From positions 1 through 64,000 of the forward strand of contig CAVWLO010000003.1 in NCBI GenBank assembly GCA_963755985.1: a DNA stretch of 64,000 nucleotides. The letters are read 5' to 3'. Source of the stretch: DASXMT01 sp963755985 (lineage in GTDB: Bacteria > Actinomycetota > Acidimicrobiia > Acidimicrobiales > RAAP-2). Shown here in pieces: positions 52,545-61,195 of the stretch (positions are counted from its first letter, which is position 1; the number at the start of each line of letters is the position of its first letter). The notes beneath the pieces are model-generated. The model saw only the letters and a list, made by a program, of their open reading frames with translations, had not been told where the DNA came from and searched no databases. A program made the translations under genes and the position numbers.

Positions 52545-54857
52545 TCAGTTCACCTCTTCGGCGCCCGGAAATGCCTGGAGCACCCGCGCCGTCGGCGAGG
52601 TGTCGACGTCAGCCGCCTCTCCCAGCTCGGCCTCGTCGAAGGCCGAGAAGTCCTCCACACCCGACGCCGCATCGGACACACCCGGGCCCGAGCCGCCTGA
52701 GGCCGACGCCACACCCGACCCCGACATGGACGCCCCCAACCCCGGTCCACCCGGCGGTCCCAGGCCGCCCGACGCCTCCGACGGGCCCGGCCCACCCGAC
52801 GGGCCCGGCCCACCCGACGGTCCCAGGCCACCCGACGCCTCCGGGCCGCCCGACGCCTCCGACGGTCCACCCTGTAGCCCGCCCGACGCTCCCGCTCCGG
52901 TGAACGCGTCCGGCCCTGCCACCCCCGTCCGCCCTGCCGGCCCGTCCTGTCCGCCAGGACCGTCGTCGACGATCAGCACCAGCCCGACCCTCCGTCCGAA
53001 ATGCTCGGACAGCACCGCCTCCACGTCGGCCCGGACCTCCTCGCACCGCATCCGGTGGGTCTCGTTGGGCAACCCGAATTGGGCCTTCTCGCCCTCCACG
53101 CCGACGAAGCGACCGGCTTGGAACAGCGCCTTGGCCTTGGGTCGTAACCGGCCGAGCACATGGTCGCCCCACGCCTCCACCAACTCGTCCCGGGTCGGCA
53201 TCGGAGCCGATCCCTGAGCTCGCCCCTCGGGAGCTCCGCCGGTTGCCGGTGACGACATTGCGGCGGCGCCACCTCGGTTCGGCCTAGTCGGAGGGGCGGG
53301 CTCCGCCGAGCTTGGCCCTCCTGACTCGGTTCCTCGGGGACCCGGCGCGGCGACAGGCCCCCGCTGAGACGTCGCCCCGGTCTGGCGACGGACGGCGCCC
53401 AACGTCTTGCGTGCGCCGGCCGGCGAGGGAGGAGCCGTCGGGTCCACCGCCAACTCTGACACCGGCTCTGACACCGGCTCCGGCACCAAGGCCGGCGACG
53501 AGGCCGATGAGGGCCCTGCTTCCGGCGACGAGGGCGCTGCTTCCGCCGCGGCTGGAGGCGCGGTCGATCGGCGCGCCGAGGGGGACGATCCCCCGATCGA
53601 TGGGTCCTCGGCCGCTCCGGCGATCGGTACACGAGGCGTCGCCGCGGGGACAGCCAAAGGAACAGCGACGGTCTCACCCCCCGGCCTCGTGGGCACCGGT
53701 GCCGCTCGCTCCAGCCGCTCGATCCGCGCCACCAACGCGTCGGGTGACACGTCGACGTCGGGATGGGCCAACCGCACCAGGGCAACCTCCAGGTTCACCC
53801 GGGGATCGGGAGCTTCCCGCATGGCCACCTGGGCCAGCCCGAGCACCTCCATGCCCCGCACGACGGCGGCCAGGCCCAGCCGCTCGGCCAAGCCGGCGAT
53901 CTCGTCGCGCTCGGTGTCCCCCACCGACACCAGCTCGGGGGCGACCATGGTCAAGAAGGCCTGGCGGAGGTGCTCGATGAAGTCCCCGGCCAGCTGCTGT
54001 GGGCTCCAGCCGCCCGAGGTCAGGTGGGCCACGGCCACCAGGGCCCGTGAGGAGTCCCGCTCGGCCAGGGCTTCGGCGATCTCGCTGAGCTCAGGAAGGT
54101 CGTCGTCCACCGTGTCCGAAGCAGCCACCTGGTCGAGGACGGAGAGGGCGTCACGGGCCGACCCCTTGCCGCGGCGGATGGCGACGTCGAGCGCTTCGTC
54201 GGTCACGTCGAGATGGGCGTCGTCCCGTACCTGGGTCAGCAGGCCGCCGAGGGTCTCTGCGTCGAGTAGCCGGAACTCGAAGTGCTGGGTGCGGCTGCGG
54301 ATGGTGGGCAGCACCTTTTGGGGGTCGGTGGTGGCCAGGACGAATACGACATGGGCCGGGGGCTCCTCCAGCGTCTTCAACAGGGCGTTGGAGGCGGCGG
54401 TCGAGAGCATGTGGACCTCGTCGACGATGTAGACCTTCTGCCGGCCCGGGGTCCCGAGTGCGGCCCGGGACACCAGGTCGCGCATAGCCTCCACCCCGTT
54501 GTTGGAGGCGGCATCGAGCTCGTGGACATCGAGCGAGGTGCCCTTGGCGATCTCGACGCACGACGCGCAGACCCCGCAGGGTTCACCGTCCTCGAGGTTG
54601 GTGCAGTTCAGCGCCTTGGCCAGGATACGGGCCGTCGAGGTCTTTCCCGTCCCGCGCGGACCGCTGAACAGGTAGGCGTGGGCAACCCGGTCATCGCGGA
54701 CTGCGTTGCGGAGGGCCAGGACCACGTGGTCTTGGCCTCGGACCTCGGCGAACCGACCGGGTCGGTAGCGCCGGTAGAGCGACCGGTAGGGGAGGTCGTC
54801 CTCGGGCGCGGCGGTCGGGGACGGGTCGGGCGAGGGTGCAGGGGGTACGTCGGACAC
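52545..54857 (-). CDS. dnaX: DNA polymerase III subunits gamma and tau
   Basis: Clamp-loader ATPase linking polymerase, clamp loader and helicase. The 770 residues carry SLYRRYRPGRFAEVRGQDHVV, Walker A GPRGTGKTSTARIL near 65, a zinc site CTNLEDGEPCGVCASC, Walker B VYIVDEVHMLS, and the SRC-like IRSRTQHFEFRLL. After about 370 there is a long Pro/Ser/Ala-rich linker, a small C-terminal domain (MPTRDELVEAWGDHVLGRLRPKAKALF) and finally a Gly/Pro/Ser repeat tract (GPSGGPGPSGGPG, with DNA repeats at about 52740-52880) before the end. Whether a gamma form exists is not evident. Confidence 0.96.
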   Translation of the reverse strand: MSDVPPAPSPDPSPTAAPEDDLPYRSLYRRYRPGRFAEVRGQDHVVLALRNAVRDDRVAHAYLFSGPRGTGKTSTARILAKALNCTNLEDGEPCGVCASCVEIAKGTSLDVHELDAASNNGVEAMRDLVSRAALGTPGRQKVYIVDEVHMLSTAASNALLKTLEEPPAHVVFVLATTDPQKVLPTIRSRTQHFEFRLLDAETLGGLLTQVRDDAHLDVTDEALDVAIRRGKGSARDALSVLDQVAASDTVDDDLPELSEIAEALAERDSSRALVAVAHLTSGGWSPQQLAGDFIEHLRQAFLTMVAPELVSVGDTERDEIAGLAERLGLAAVVRGMEVLGLAQVAMREAPDPRVNLEVALVRLAHPDVDVSPDALVARIERLERAAPVPTRPGGETVAVPLAVPAATPRVPIAGAAEDPSIGGSSPSARRSTAPPAAAEAAPSSPEAGPSSASSPALVPEPVSEPVSELAVDPTAPPSPAGARKTLGAVRRQTGATSQRGPVAAPGPRGTESGGPSSAEPAPPTRPNRGGAAAMSSPATGGAPEGRAQGSAPMPTRDELVEAWGDHVLGRLRPKAKALFQAGRFVGVEGEKAQFGLPNETHRMRCEEVRADVEAVLSEHFGRRVGLVLIVDDGPGGQDGPAGRTGVAGPDAFTGAGASGGLQGGPSEASGGPEASGGLGPSGGPGPSGGPGPSEASGGLGPPGGPGLGASMSGSGVASASGGSGPGVSDAASGVEDFSAFDEAELGEAADVDTSPTARVLQAFPGAEEVN

Positions 54858-54892
54858 TGTCTGGTGAGCCTACAAGCCGTTGACCGGGAACG

Positions 54893-55028
54893 GCCCCGAC
54901 GCTTGGTGCGATGGCCAGGTTGGCTGCGGCACACAAACTGACCTGCTGAGAGCTGCTGCCTTCCGACCCTGACTCGATTCACAGGAGCCCGTTGCGCAGG
55001 ACCCGGCCACCGCACCAAACGTCGGGGC
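54893..55028 (-). ncRNA. ffs: Signal recognition particle RNA
   Basis: SRP RNA that scaffolds Ffh. On the minus strand the ends GCCCCGACGTTTGGTGCG and CGCACCAAGCGTCGGGGC pair into an 18-bp stem with a single G-U. The apical loop region reads GTCGGAAGGCAGCAGC, the diagnostic bacterial SRP GGAAG / AGCAGC motif, preceded by GGTCCTGCGCAACGGG and GTGAATC, also typical. Length is about 136 nt. Location upstream of dnaX is the common bacterial order. Confidence 0.9.
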
Positions 55029-55035
55029 GAACGAC

Positions 55036-55041
55036 AGGATA
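55036..55041 (-). promoter_or_regulatory. -10 box of the SRP RNA
   Basis: TATCCT on the minus strand places the predicted start near 55029, which agrees with the 5' end of the SRP stem at 55028. The -35 region (near 55059-55064) is a poor match. Confidence 0.5.
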
Positions 55042-55124
55042 GTGGGCTCGGTGGGGCTCGGGCCTCCAGGGTGGCGGACTAGCCTGTCGGGGCTGCACAC
55101 GCCCCTCCAAGGGCGTCACGGCTC

Positions 55125-55212
55125 GGAGGAGTGCGAGAGCGGCCGAATCGGCACGATTGGAAATCGTGTGTGGGGAAACTCACCATGGGTTCAAATCCCA
55201 TCTCCTCCGCCA
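55125..55212 (+). tRNA. tRNA-Ser (GGA)
   Basis: Type II tRNA with acceptor GGAGGAG/CTCCTCC, anticodon loop TTGGAAA (anticodon GGA), a long variable arm and T-loop TTCAAAT. The 3' CCA is encoded at 55210-55212. Confidence 0.95.
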
Positions 55213-55213
55213 C

Positions 55214-55753
55214 ATGGGCATCGACGCGCCAATCGGGTCAGCACCCGGTCCAGCACACCGTCCGGCCCCCGGGAAAGACGGTGGACCAGACGCGGTCGAT
55301 CGCGCCGACGACGCGGCCATGGCCGCTGCACTGGCCGAGGCAGCCCGAGCGCCGGCCCACGGCGACGTGCCGGTCGGAGCGGTAGCGCTGGTCGATGGGA
55401 ACATCATTGCCTCGCGTCACAACGAGCGCGAGCTGCGGGGAGACCCGACCGCCCACGCCGAGCTGTTGGCCGTGGCCGACGCGGCTGCGGCCACCGGGAC
55501 GCGGCATCTCGACGCCGTGACCCTGGTAGCCACCTTGGAGCCGTGCCCCATGTGCGCCGGAGCCCTGGTCGCCGCCCACGTCGGTCGGTTGGTGTTCGGG
55601 GCCCCTGACCCGAAGGCCGGCGCCTGTGGATCCCTCTACAACCTGTGTGCCGATCCCCGCCTCAATCACGAGGTAGCTGTCACCGCCGGGATACGGGCCG
55701 ATGAGGCGTCGGCACTGCTCACCCGGTTCTTTCGCGCCCGCCGGGGCGACTAG
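55214..55753 (+). CDS. tadA: tRNA adenosine deaminase / CMP-dCMP deaminase family (TadA)
   Basis: Zinc deaminase that edits A34 to inosine in tRNA-Arg. The deaminase domain shows VPVGAVALVDGNIIASRHNEREL, PTAHAELLAVADAAA (zinc His and catalytic Glu), LEPCPMCAGALVAAHVGRLVFGAPDPKAGACGSLYNL (two zinc Cys) and LNHEVAVTAGI. Start uncertain: ATG 55214 is 1 nt after the tRNA-Ser CCA and no other in-frame start lies before ATG 55319, which would cut into helix 1. I favour 55214, meaning it may be translated from a processed or read-through tRNA transcript. 179 residues. Confidence 0.88.
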   Translation: MGIDAPIGSAPGPAHRPAPGKDGGPDAVDRADDAAMAAALAEAARAPAHGDVPVGAVALVDGNIIASRHNERELRGDPTAHAELLAVADAAAATGTRHLDAVTLVATLEPCPMCAGALVAAHVGRLVFGAPDPKAGACGSLYNLCADPRLNHEVAVTAGIRADEASALLTRFFRARRGD

Positions 55754-55764
55754 CCTCTCGTCTC

Positions 55765-55852
55765 GGAGGGATGCGAGAGTGGCCGAATCGGACGGTCTCG
55801 AAAACCGTTGTGTCGCAAGGCACCGTGGGTTCGAATCCCACTCCCTCCGCCA
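55765..55852 (+). tRNA. tRNA-Ser (CGA)
   Basis: Type II tRNA with acceptor GGAGGGA/TCCCTCC, anticodon stem ACGGT/ACCGT with loop containing TCGAAA (anticodon CGA), variable arm and T-loop TTCGAAT. The 3' CCA is encoded. It follows tadA by 11 nt. The gap 55853-56056 holds no gene; TGTGATCCTT occurs twice in it. Confidence 0.95.
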
Positions 55853-56056
55853 AATGGTCCTCACCGAACGTGGCCGCCGGATTCACCCTAGCTCGGTGAC
55901 CGGCGCTGCTTCGGTGGTGTGATCCTTCCGCCATGTGATCCTTGCACCAGAGCTGCGGCGGGTCCGGTGACCCGCGGTGGGACGGTTATCCGGTGGCAGT
56001 GCCCCGGCGATGCGTCGGCCGTCCAACAGCTCGTCTGACCCCGGTCCGGCAGCCGG

Positions 56057-57943
56057 TCATGAGCAGCTGAGACCAAAGTAGGAGCGGGCGCATTTCACCT
56101 GGTTGGTGACGGAGGCCGTCAGCCTCTGGCTGTCGGTCACCGTGAGCTGAACGGAGAAGGTCCCCGCGGCCGTGAACGGGTGGGAGATCCTCGAGGCCGT
56201 CCCGGAGATCCCGTTACCACCGCTCCAGGCGTACTGGGTGATGGTGGCTCCCGTGTCCCTCGAGGTCGATGTGAAGGTGCACGTCGCCCGAGAACAGCTC
56301 TTGGTGAAGCTGGCCGTCAGCGTATGGGCGACTGTCGTGGTCGTGGTCGTTGTCGTGGTCGTTGTAGTCGTCGTCGGCGGAGGAGACGAAACCGAGATCG
56401 ACGCCTCGTTGGAGAAGGGTCCAGTGCCCGCACCGTCCACCGCCTGGACCTCGTAGTAGTAGGTCGTGCCCGACGGAGGTGGAGCGGTGGTGAACGACGG
56501 GGTGCTGATTCCGGACGCGAGCAGCGTCTCGGCGCTGGAGGTCGTGCTCCGGTACACCGAGTAGCTCGTTGGCGGAGCTCCGGTCGGCGCCGTCCAGGTG
56601 AGGTCGACGTTGCCACTGGCCAGCGCGGCCGAGAGCGACGTGGACGGCCCCGGCGTGTACGCCCAACTCCCGCGGCCGGTGGCCAGGTCGTAGCCGGTCT
56701 GGGCCGGGTGGCCGTTGCTTCCCGAGATGACGTCCCGGAACGGGATGGTCGCCGAGTAGACGGTCGCCGAGTTGACAGCCGAACCGAGCACGGCCGATTC
56801 GGCGGCCCACATGGGTGTCGATGCGCTCGTGCCCCCGACCGTCCACCAGCCCGACGACCCTGAGTACGGCGTGCTGTCATAGACGGCCACACCCGAGTTC
56901 GGGTCGGCATCGAGGGACACGTCCGGTGTCGATCGGCGACCGTTGCAACCGGCCTGGGCGTACTGGCTGAAGCTCGACTGGGTCGACGGTGCTGGCTCGA
57001 CTGTGCTGCACCCGCCTCCACCACTGCTCCATGCGTTCTCGGCCGAGAACGTGCCCGACGAGCTGAACAAGAGGCTGGTCCCGCCGACGGCGACCACGTC
57101 GGGGGACGTCGCCGGGTATTCGACGGCCCCCCCGGTGTCGCCGGTGGCGACGAAATAGCTGACGTTCCTGCCGGCCGGAGCGGTGAAGGAACTGTCGTAC
57201 GCCGTCTCGCCCGAGAACTCCGAGCCTCCCCAGCTGTTGGAGACGTAGTCGGCATGGGCTCCTGCGTACTGCTCGGCGGTGGAAAGGTCGGCGAAGCTGT
57301 TGCTGTTGGCTTCGACCAGGAGGATCGTCGACGCTGGCGCGAGGGCGTGCGCCCACTCGATGTCGAGGCTGATCTCCAGGTCCCAACTGGAGTTGCCGGC
57401 GGGATAGCTCGTACCGCCGGACTGGTTCACCTTGGAGAAGCACGGATTCGAGGTCGTGCACTGCGGGAGCCCCCACTGTTGGCTGAACGCGTTGAGGTCA
57501 CTGGCGGCAGCGGGATCGTCATAGGCATCAACGATGGCGATCGTCTTGCCCGCCCCGCCGTTCGTGGCCGCGGAGAACCCGTAGACCGAGTCGATGGTGC
57601 TCGGAGAGAGACCGGACGGAGTGGCTACCGACGGTCCGGCGCTCCCACCGGCCGTATTGGGTGAGGCGGCGGGAGGGGCCGCGCCGTTGGCCTGGGGCAC
57701 CTGCTGGGTCGTGCTGCCCGGCTGGAGCACCTGGACGAAGCAACGGGCAAAGCCCGAACCGGCCGTCCCGCATACCGTTTGCTCGGGACCGGCAAAGGGC
57801 GTACGGAACGGACCTGCGCCGTTGCCCGGGCCTGGGCGGGCGAACTGGTTCCCGGGCGCGGCACCGGCGAGGGGCGTGGCCACCATCATCATGATGACGA
57901 GAACGACAGCACCGGCGCCGAGCATGGCTACGTTCCTACGCAT
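56057..57943 (-). CDS. Secreted sedolisin (S53) protease with Fn3 and PKD-like domains
   Basis: Secreted serine-carboxyl peptidase, generally active at low pH. From ATG 57943 there is a signal peptide (VAMLGAGAVVLVIMMMVATPLAGA) and a catalytic domain with GKTIAIVDAYDDPAAASDL, the Glu/Asp pair in WDLEISLDIEWAHALAP and the Ser of VGGTSASTPMWAAESAV; the oxyanion Asp lies in SYFVATGDTGG. A Fn3 domain (VDLTWTAPTGAPPTSYSVYR), a poly-Thr linker and a PKD-like domain end the 628-residue protein. No long inhibitory pro-domain is seen, only about 60 residues; start at 58024 is possible but less likely. Confidence 0.88.
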   Translation of the reverse strand: MRRNVAMLGAGAVVLVIMMMVATPLAGAAPGNQFARPGPGNGAGPFRTPFAGPEQTVCGTAGSGFARCFVQVLQPGSTTQQVPQANGAAPPAASPNTAGGSAGPSVATPSGLSPSTIDSVYGFSAATNGGAGKTIAIVDAYDDPAAASDLNAFSQQWGLPQCTTSNPCFSKVNQSGGTSYPAGNSSWDLEISLDIEWAHALAPASTILLVEANSNSFADLSTAEQYAGAHADYVSNSWGGSEFSGETAYDSSFTAPAGRNVSYFVATGDTGGAVEYPATSPDVVAVGGTSLLFSSSGTFSAENAWSSGGGGCSTVEPAPSTQSSFSQYAQAGCNGRRSTPDVSLDADPNSGVAVYDSTPYSGSSGWWTVGGTSASTPMWAAESAVLGSAVNSATVYSATIPFRDVISGSNGHPAQTGYDLATGRGSWAYTPGPSTSLSAALASGNVDLTWTAPTGAPPTSYSVYRSTTSSAETLLASGISTPSFTTAPPPSGTTYYYEVQAVDGAGTGPFSNEASISVSSPPPTTTTTTTTTTTTTTVAHTLTASFTKSCSRATCTFTSTSRDTGATITQYAWSGGNGISGTASRISHPFTAAGTFSVQLTVTDSQRLTASVTNQVKCARSYFGLSCS

Positions 57944-58054
57944 CTTGCCCCCCCGATCGGCCGTTCCGGATCTGGCAACGATAGTCGAAACGGGGTGGAA
58001 TTGCATGGCGCCACCTTGACCCACACCGTTCGAGGGCGGCGCGGACGGGCGAAA

Positions 58055-59593
58055 TCAGCTACGGACCAGGGCTCCGGCTGGGCCTCCTTCGGCCCGACCG
58101 GCCGGTCCGGAGCCCGCCTCGGCGTCGGCGTCGGCCGCCGTCAGAGGCATGGCGATCTCCTCGAGCCCCTTGCGCTCGGCTCGCACGCCCAGGATCAACT
58201 CGACGATCCCGCCCGCGATCATCAGGGCGGCACCCAGAGCCAGGGCCCAGAAGACGTCGGTGGCGTTCTTGGTGGCCACCATCTTGGCGAAGAGGAGCGG
58301 GCCGATGATGCCCCCTGCGCCGGTGCCGATGGCGTAGAACACGGAGATGGAGATGGCCCGGGTCTCCATGGGGAAGACCTCGCTCACGGTGAGGTATGCG
58401 GCGCTGGTCCCGGCCGAGGCGAAGAAGAACACCACCATCCAGGCGACGGTCAGCGTTGTCGCGGTGAGCACGTGATGCTGGAAGAGGAGCCCGGTGATCA
58501 ACAACAGGATCCCCGAGAGCAAGTAGGTCGTGGAGATCATCTGCTTGCGGCCGATCGAGTCGAAGAGCGGGCCGAGGACAAACGGGCCGACCAGGTTGCC
58601 GGCCGCGAAGGCCACCAGATAGTAGGGGGCGTCACCGGTGGAGACCCCGAAGAAGGTGGCCAGGACGGTGGTGTACCCGAAGAGGATCGAGTTGTAGAGG
58701 AATGCCTGCCCGACGAACAAGGAGAACCCCAGGATCGAGCGCTTCGGATAGAGCTTGGTCAACGTCCGGAACATCTCGGTGAGGGGAATGGAGCGGCGCT
58801 GGCGAATGGTGATCGCCCGGTCGTCGGGAACATCGCTCAGCTTCCCGCGCTCCGCGGTCACGCGTCGCTCGATGTCTCCGACGATGCGCTCGGCCTCGTC
58901 CTGGTGCCCGTGGATGAGCAGCCAGCGCGGACTCTCGGGCACGTTCCGACGGACGAACAGGATGATCATCCCGAGCACACCGCCCAGGCCGAAGGCCAAG
59001 CGCCAGCCCAGCCACACCGGGAAGATGGACTCGTTCAGCACCAGCACGGAGAGGAGGGCACCGCCGATCGCCCCCAGCCAGTAGCTCCCGTTGATGGCGA
59101 TGTCGACCCGACCCCGATGTTCCTTTGGGATCAGCTCGTCGATGGCCGAGTTGATGGCGCTGTACTCACCGCCGATCCCCGCCCCGGTGATGAAGCGGAA
59201 GATGAAGAACCACCAGGGGGCGAACGAGAAGGCGGTGAGCACAGCCCCGGACAGGTAGACGCCCAGGGTGATCATGAACAGCCGCTTCCGGCCGAACCGA
59301 TCGGTGAGCTGGCCGAAGAACAGCGCGCCCATGCAGGCCCCGAGCACGTAGACGGCGGCGCCAAATCCCGAGATCTGGGCGGAGGTGATCGACACCCCGC
59401 TGCCTGTCGTCGAGACGCGCCCGGTGATCGACGAGATCACCGTCACCTCGAGTCCGTCGAGAATCCATACCGTGCCCAGCCCGACGATGATCATCCAGTG
59501 CCACCGGCTCCAGGGCAGCCGATCGAGCCGCCCGGGTATCTTCGACGTGACCGTCCCCATCTGCACCCCGCCGCTCGCATCCCCGAGCGCCAT
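58055..59593 (-). CDS. MFS transporter, metabolite/sugar porter type
   Basis: Twelve-helix major facilitator of the metabolite:H+ symporter/sugar-porter kind. From ATG 59593 (GGGGG 5 nt before) it has 512 residues. MFS signatures: GQLTDRFGRKRLFMITLG after helix 2, GAGIGGEYSAINSAIDELIPKEHRGR after helix 4, VPESPRWLLIHG in the central loop, and FDSIGRKQMISTTYLLSG after helix 8. The substrate cannot be told from sequence alone. A disordered Ala/Gly tail ends it. It lies upstream of the secreted protease on the same strand. Confidence 0.9.
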   Translation of the reverse strand: MALGDASGGVQMGTVTSKIPGRLDRLPWSRWHWMIIVGLGTVWILDGLEVTVISSITGRVSTTGSGVSITSAQISGFGAAVYVLGACMGALFFGQLTDRFGRKRLFMITLGVYLSGAVLTAFSFAPWWFFIFRFITGAGIGGEYSAINSAIDELIPKEHRGRVDIAINGSYWLGAIGGALLSVLVLNESIFPVWLGWRLAFGLGGVLGMIILFVRRNVPESPRWLLIHGHQDEAERIVGDIERRVTAERGKLSDVPDDRAITIRQRRSIPLTEMFRTLTKLYPKRSILGFSLFVGQAFLYNSILFGYTTVLATFFGVSTGDAPYYLVAFAAGNLVGPFVLGPLFDSIGRKQMISTTYLLSGILLLITGLLFQHHVLTATTLTVAWMVVFFFASAGTSAAYLTVSEVFPMETRAISISVFYAIGTGAGGIIGPLLFAKMVATKNATDVFWALALGAALMIAGGIVELILGVRAERKGLEEIAMPLTAADADAEAGSGPAGRAEGGPAGALVRS

Positions 59594-59708
59594 CTCGACC
59601 CCCTTTGTCCCGTGGCCTATACCCTCAACCGCAGCGGCAATACACGTGGCCGACTGAGATGGCCCGTAGTGTGTGGTCGGAATTGTCCATGACAAACGGG
59701 GAGTGACG

Positions 59709-60122
59709 ATGTTCGCGGAGTTCGGCGATGGCCAGCTGGTCTATGGGTTCTTGTGGTTCTTCTTGTTCTTCATCGAGATCTGGCTGATGATCTCGGTGTT
59801 CATCGACATCTTCCGGAGCCATGACATGAAGGGCTGGGTCAAGGCACTGTGGATCCTCTTCGTCCTCGTCATTCCCCTCATCGGCATCCTCGTGTACTTC
59901 ATCGCCCGCGGCGACAAGATGCGCGCCCACTCGATCGATGCGGCCAAAGAGCAGCAGCAGGCCTTCCAGCAGTACGTGCAGCAGGCGGCGGGCACGACCG
60001 GCCGCGCCGACCAGTTGGCCAAGCTGGCCGATCTCAAGGACAAGGGCGCCATCACCGAAGAGGAGTACCTCAAGCTAAAGGACGAGGTCATCAACACGCC
60101 AGTCGGCTCGGCTCCGCGGTAG
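59709..60122 (+). CDS. PLDc_N / SHOCT domain membrane protein
   Basis: Small protein of 137 residues: two membrane helices in the PLDc_N arrangement (LVYGFLWFFLFFIEIWLMISVFIDIF and WVKALWILFVLVIPLIGILVYFIARG), a Gln-rich linker and a C-terminal SHOCT domain (QLAKLADLKDKGAITEEEYLKLKDEVI). Such proteins are common in actinobacteria; function is not known. Start ATG 59709 chosen over the longer frame from 59673 since GGGGAG lies properly upstream. The stop TAG opens a 22-nt array. Confidence 0.88.
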   Translation: MFAEFGDGQLVYGFLWFFLFFIEIWLMISVFIDIFRSHDMKGWVKALWILFVLVIPLIGILVYFIARGDKMRAHSIDAAKEQQQAFQQYVQQAAGTTGRADQLAKLADLKDKGAITEEEYLKLKDEVINTPVGSAPR

Positions 60123-60184
60123 GCCTCGGGCGGCGAGCGGGTAGGCCTCGGGCGGGGAGCGGGTACGCCTCGGGCGGGGAGCGC
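60119..60184 (+). repeat. 22-nt triple repeat filling the gap between two convergent stops
   Basis: GTAGGCCTCGGGCGGCGAGCGG at 60119-60140 is followed by near-identical 22-nt copies at 60141-60162 and 60163-60184. The SHOCT stop (60120-60122) is in copy one, and the array ends one base before the stop of the convergent MBL gene (60185-60187). Confidence 0.92.
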
Positions 60185-61195
60185 CTATTGGCTCGAGGAT
60201 GGAGACTGGCGCGTGGTCAGCCAGCGGTGGAACCCGGCGGCATTGGAGTGGACGCCGCTCAACACCTCATGCTTCTCACGGTGTTCGGGCGCCACGTCGA
60301 CCATGGCCGGGTCGAAGGCAGCGGACAGCGCGTCGGCGATGTCCTCACCCCGGCCGAAGGCCGACTCGGCGATCTCGGCCCACAGCCGGAGGGTGCCCTG
60401 TGCCTCGTCGAGGAGGTTCTGGGGGTCGCCGAGCAATCCGTAGTGGGCCAGCGCGATCCCCGACGGCCGCCGTTCGGCGAACCGGACCAGTGAGTTCAGG
60501 GCCAGGTCCAGGTCGAAGTCCGGCGGCGGCGTGGCCGGCCGGAGCACGCCCACGTCGGGGAGCCGGACCCCCACGGCGTCCCCGGCAAACAGGATGCCGC
60601 TCGAGGTGTCGTGCAGGGCCACGTGGTGCTTAGCATGACCGGGGGAGTCGACAGCGATCAGCGAGCGGTCCGGACCAATGACTATGGCCTCCCCGTCCTC
60701 GAGCACGTGGATGCGCTCTTGGGGGGTGGGGTCGAGCCGGCCGTAGAGCGAATCGAGCAGCGGCCCGTAGACGCGGGAGGCCGAGTCGACCAGCCTGGCC
60801 GGGTCGACCAGATGGCGGGCGCCCTTTGGGTGGACGTACACCGTGGCCTTGGGGAAGGCCCGGGCCACGTCGCCCACCCCACCGGCGTGATCCAGGTGGA
60901 TGTGGGTGACGACCACGCCGGCCAGGTCCTCGGCCCCGAGGCCGATCCGTGCCAGCTGGTCCAGGAGCACCGGGACTGAGCTCTGGCTGCCCGTCTCGAC
61001 CAGGACGGGTGCGGGACCCTCGATGAGGTAGCCGGCCGTGACCCGCTCCCATCCACCCAGCAACGTGTCGAGCTCGACGACCCCGGGGGCGATCCGGGTC
61101 CCGATCCCGGTACCGCTCGGCGCGGCGGCGTCGGCCGAGCCGTCAGAGGAGCCGGGCTGATCATGAAAGTGGGGGTGGGGATGTGCGCCGCTCAT
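60185..61195 (-). CDS. MBL-fold metallo-hydrolase
   Basis: Metallo-beta-lactamase-fold hydrolase, possibly of the glyoxalase II / lactonase type. The 336 residues start with a His-rich stretch (MSGAHPHPHFHDQPG), then the fold: VVVTHIHLDHAGGVG (metal ligands H-x-H-x-D-H), VDSPGHAKHHVALHD, GILFAGDAVGVRLP (bridging Asp) and IALAHYGLLGD (last His). Substrate is unknown. ATG 61195 overlaps the stop of the GH15 gene (ATGA), so it is coupled to it. Confidence 0.9.
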   Translation of the reverse strand: MSGAHPHPHFHDQPGSSDGSADAAAPSGTGIGTRIAPGVVELDTLLGGWERVTAGYLIEGPAPVLVETGSQSSVPVLLDQLARIGLGAEDLAGVVVTHIHLDHAGGVGDVARAFPKATVYVHPKGARHLVDPARLVDSASRVYGPLLDSLYGRLDPTPQERIHVLEDGEAIVIGPDRSLIAVDSPGHAKHHVALHDTSSGILFAGDAVGVRLPDVGVLRPATPPPDFDLDLALNSLVRFAERRPSGIALAHYGLLGDPQNLLDEAQGTLRLWAEIAESAFGRGEDIADALSAAFDPAMVDVAPEHREKHEVLSGVHSNAAGFHRWLTTRQSPSSSQ

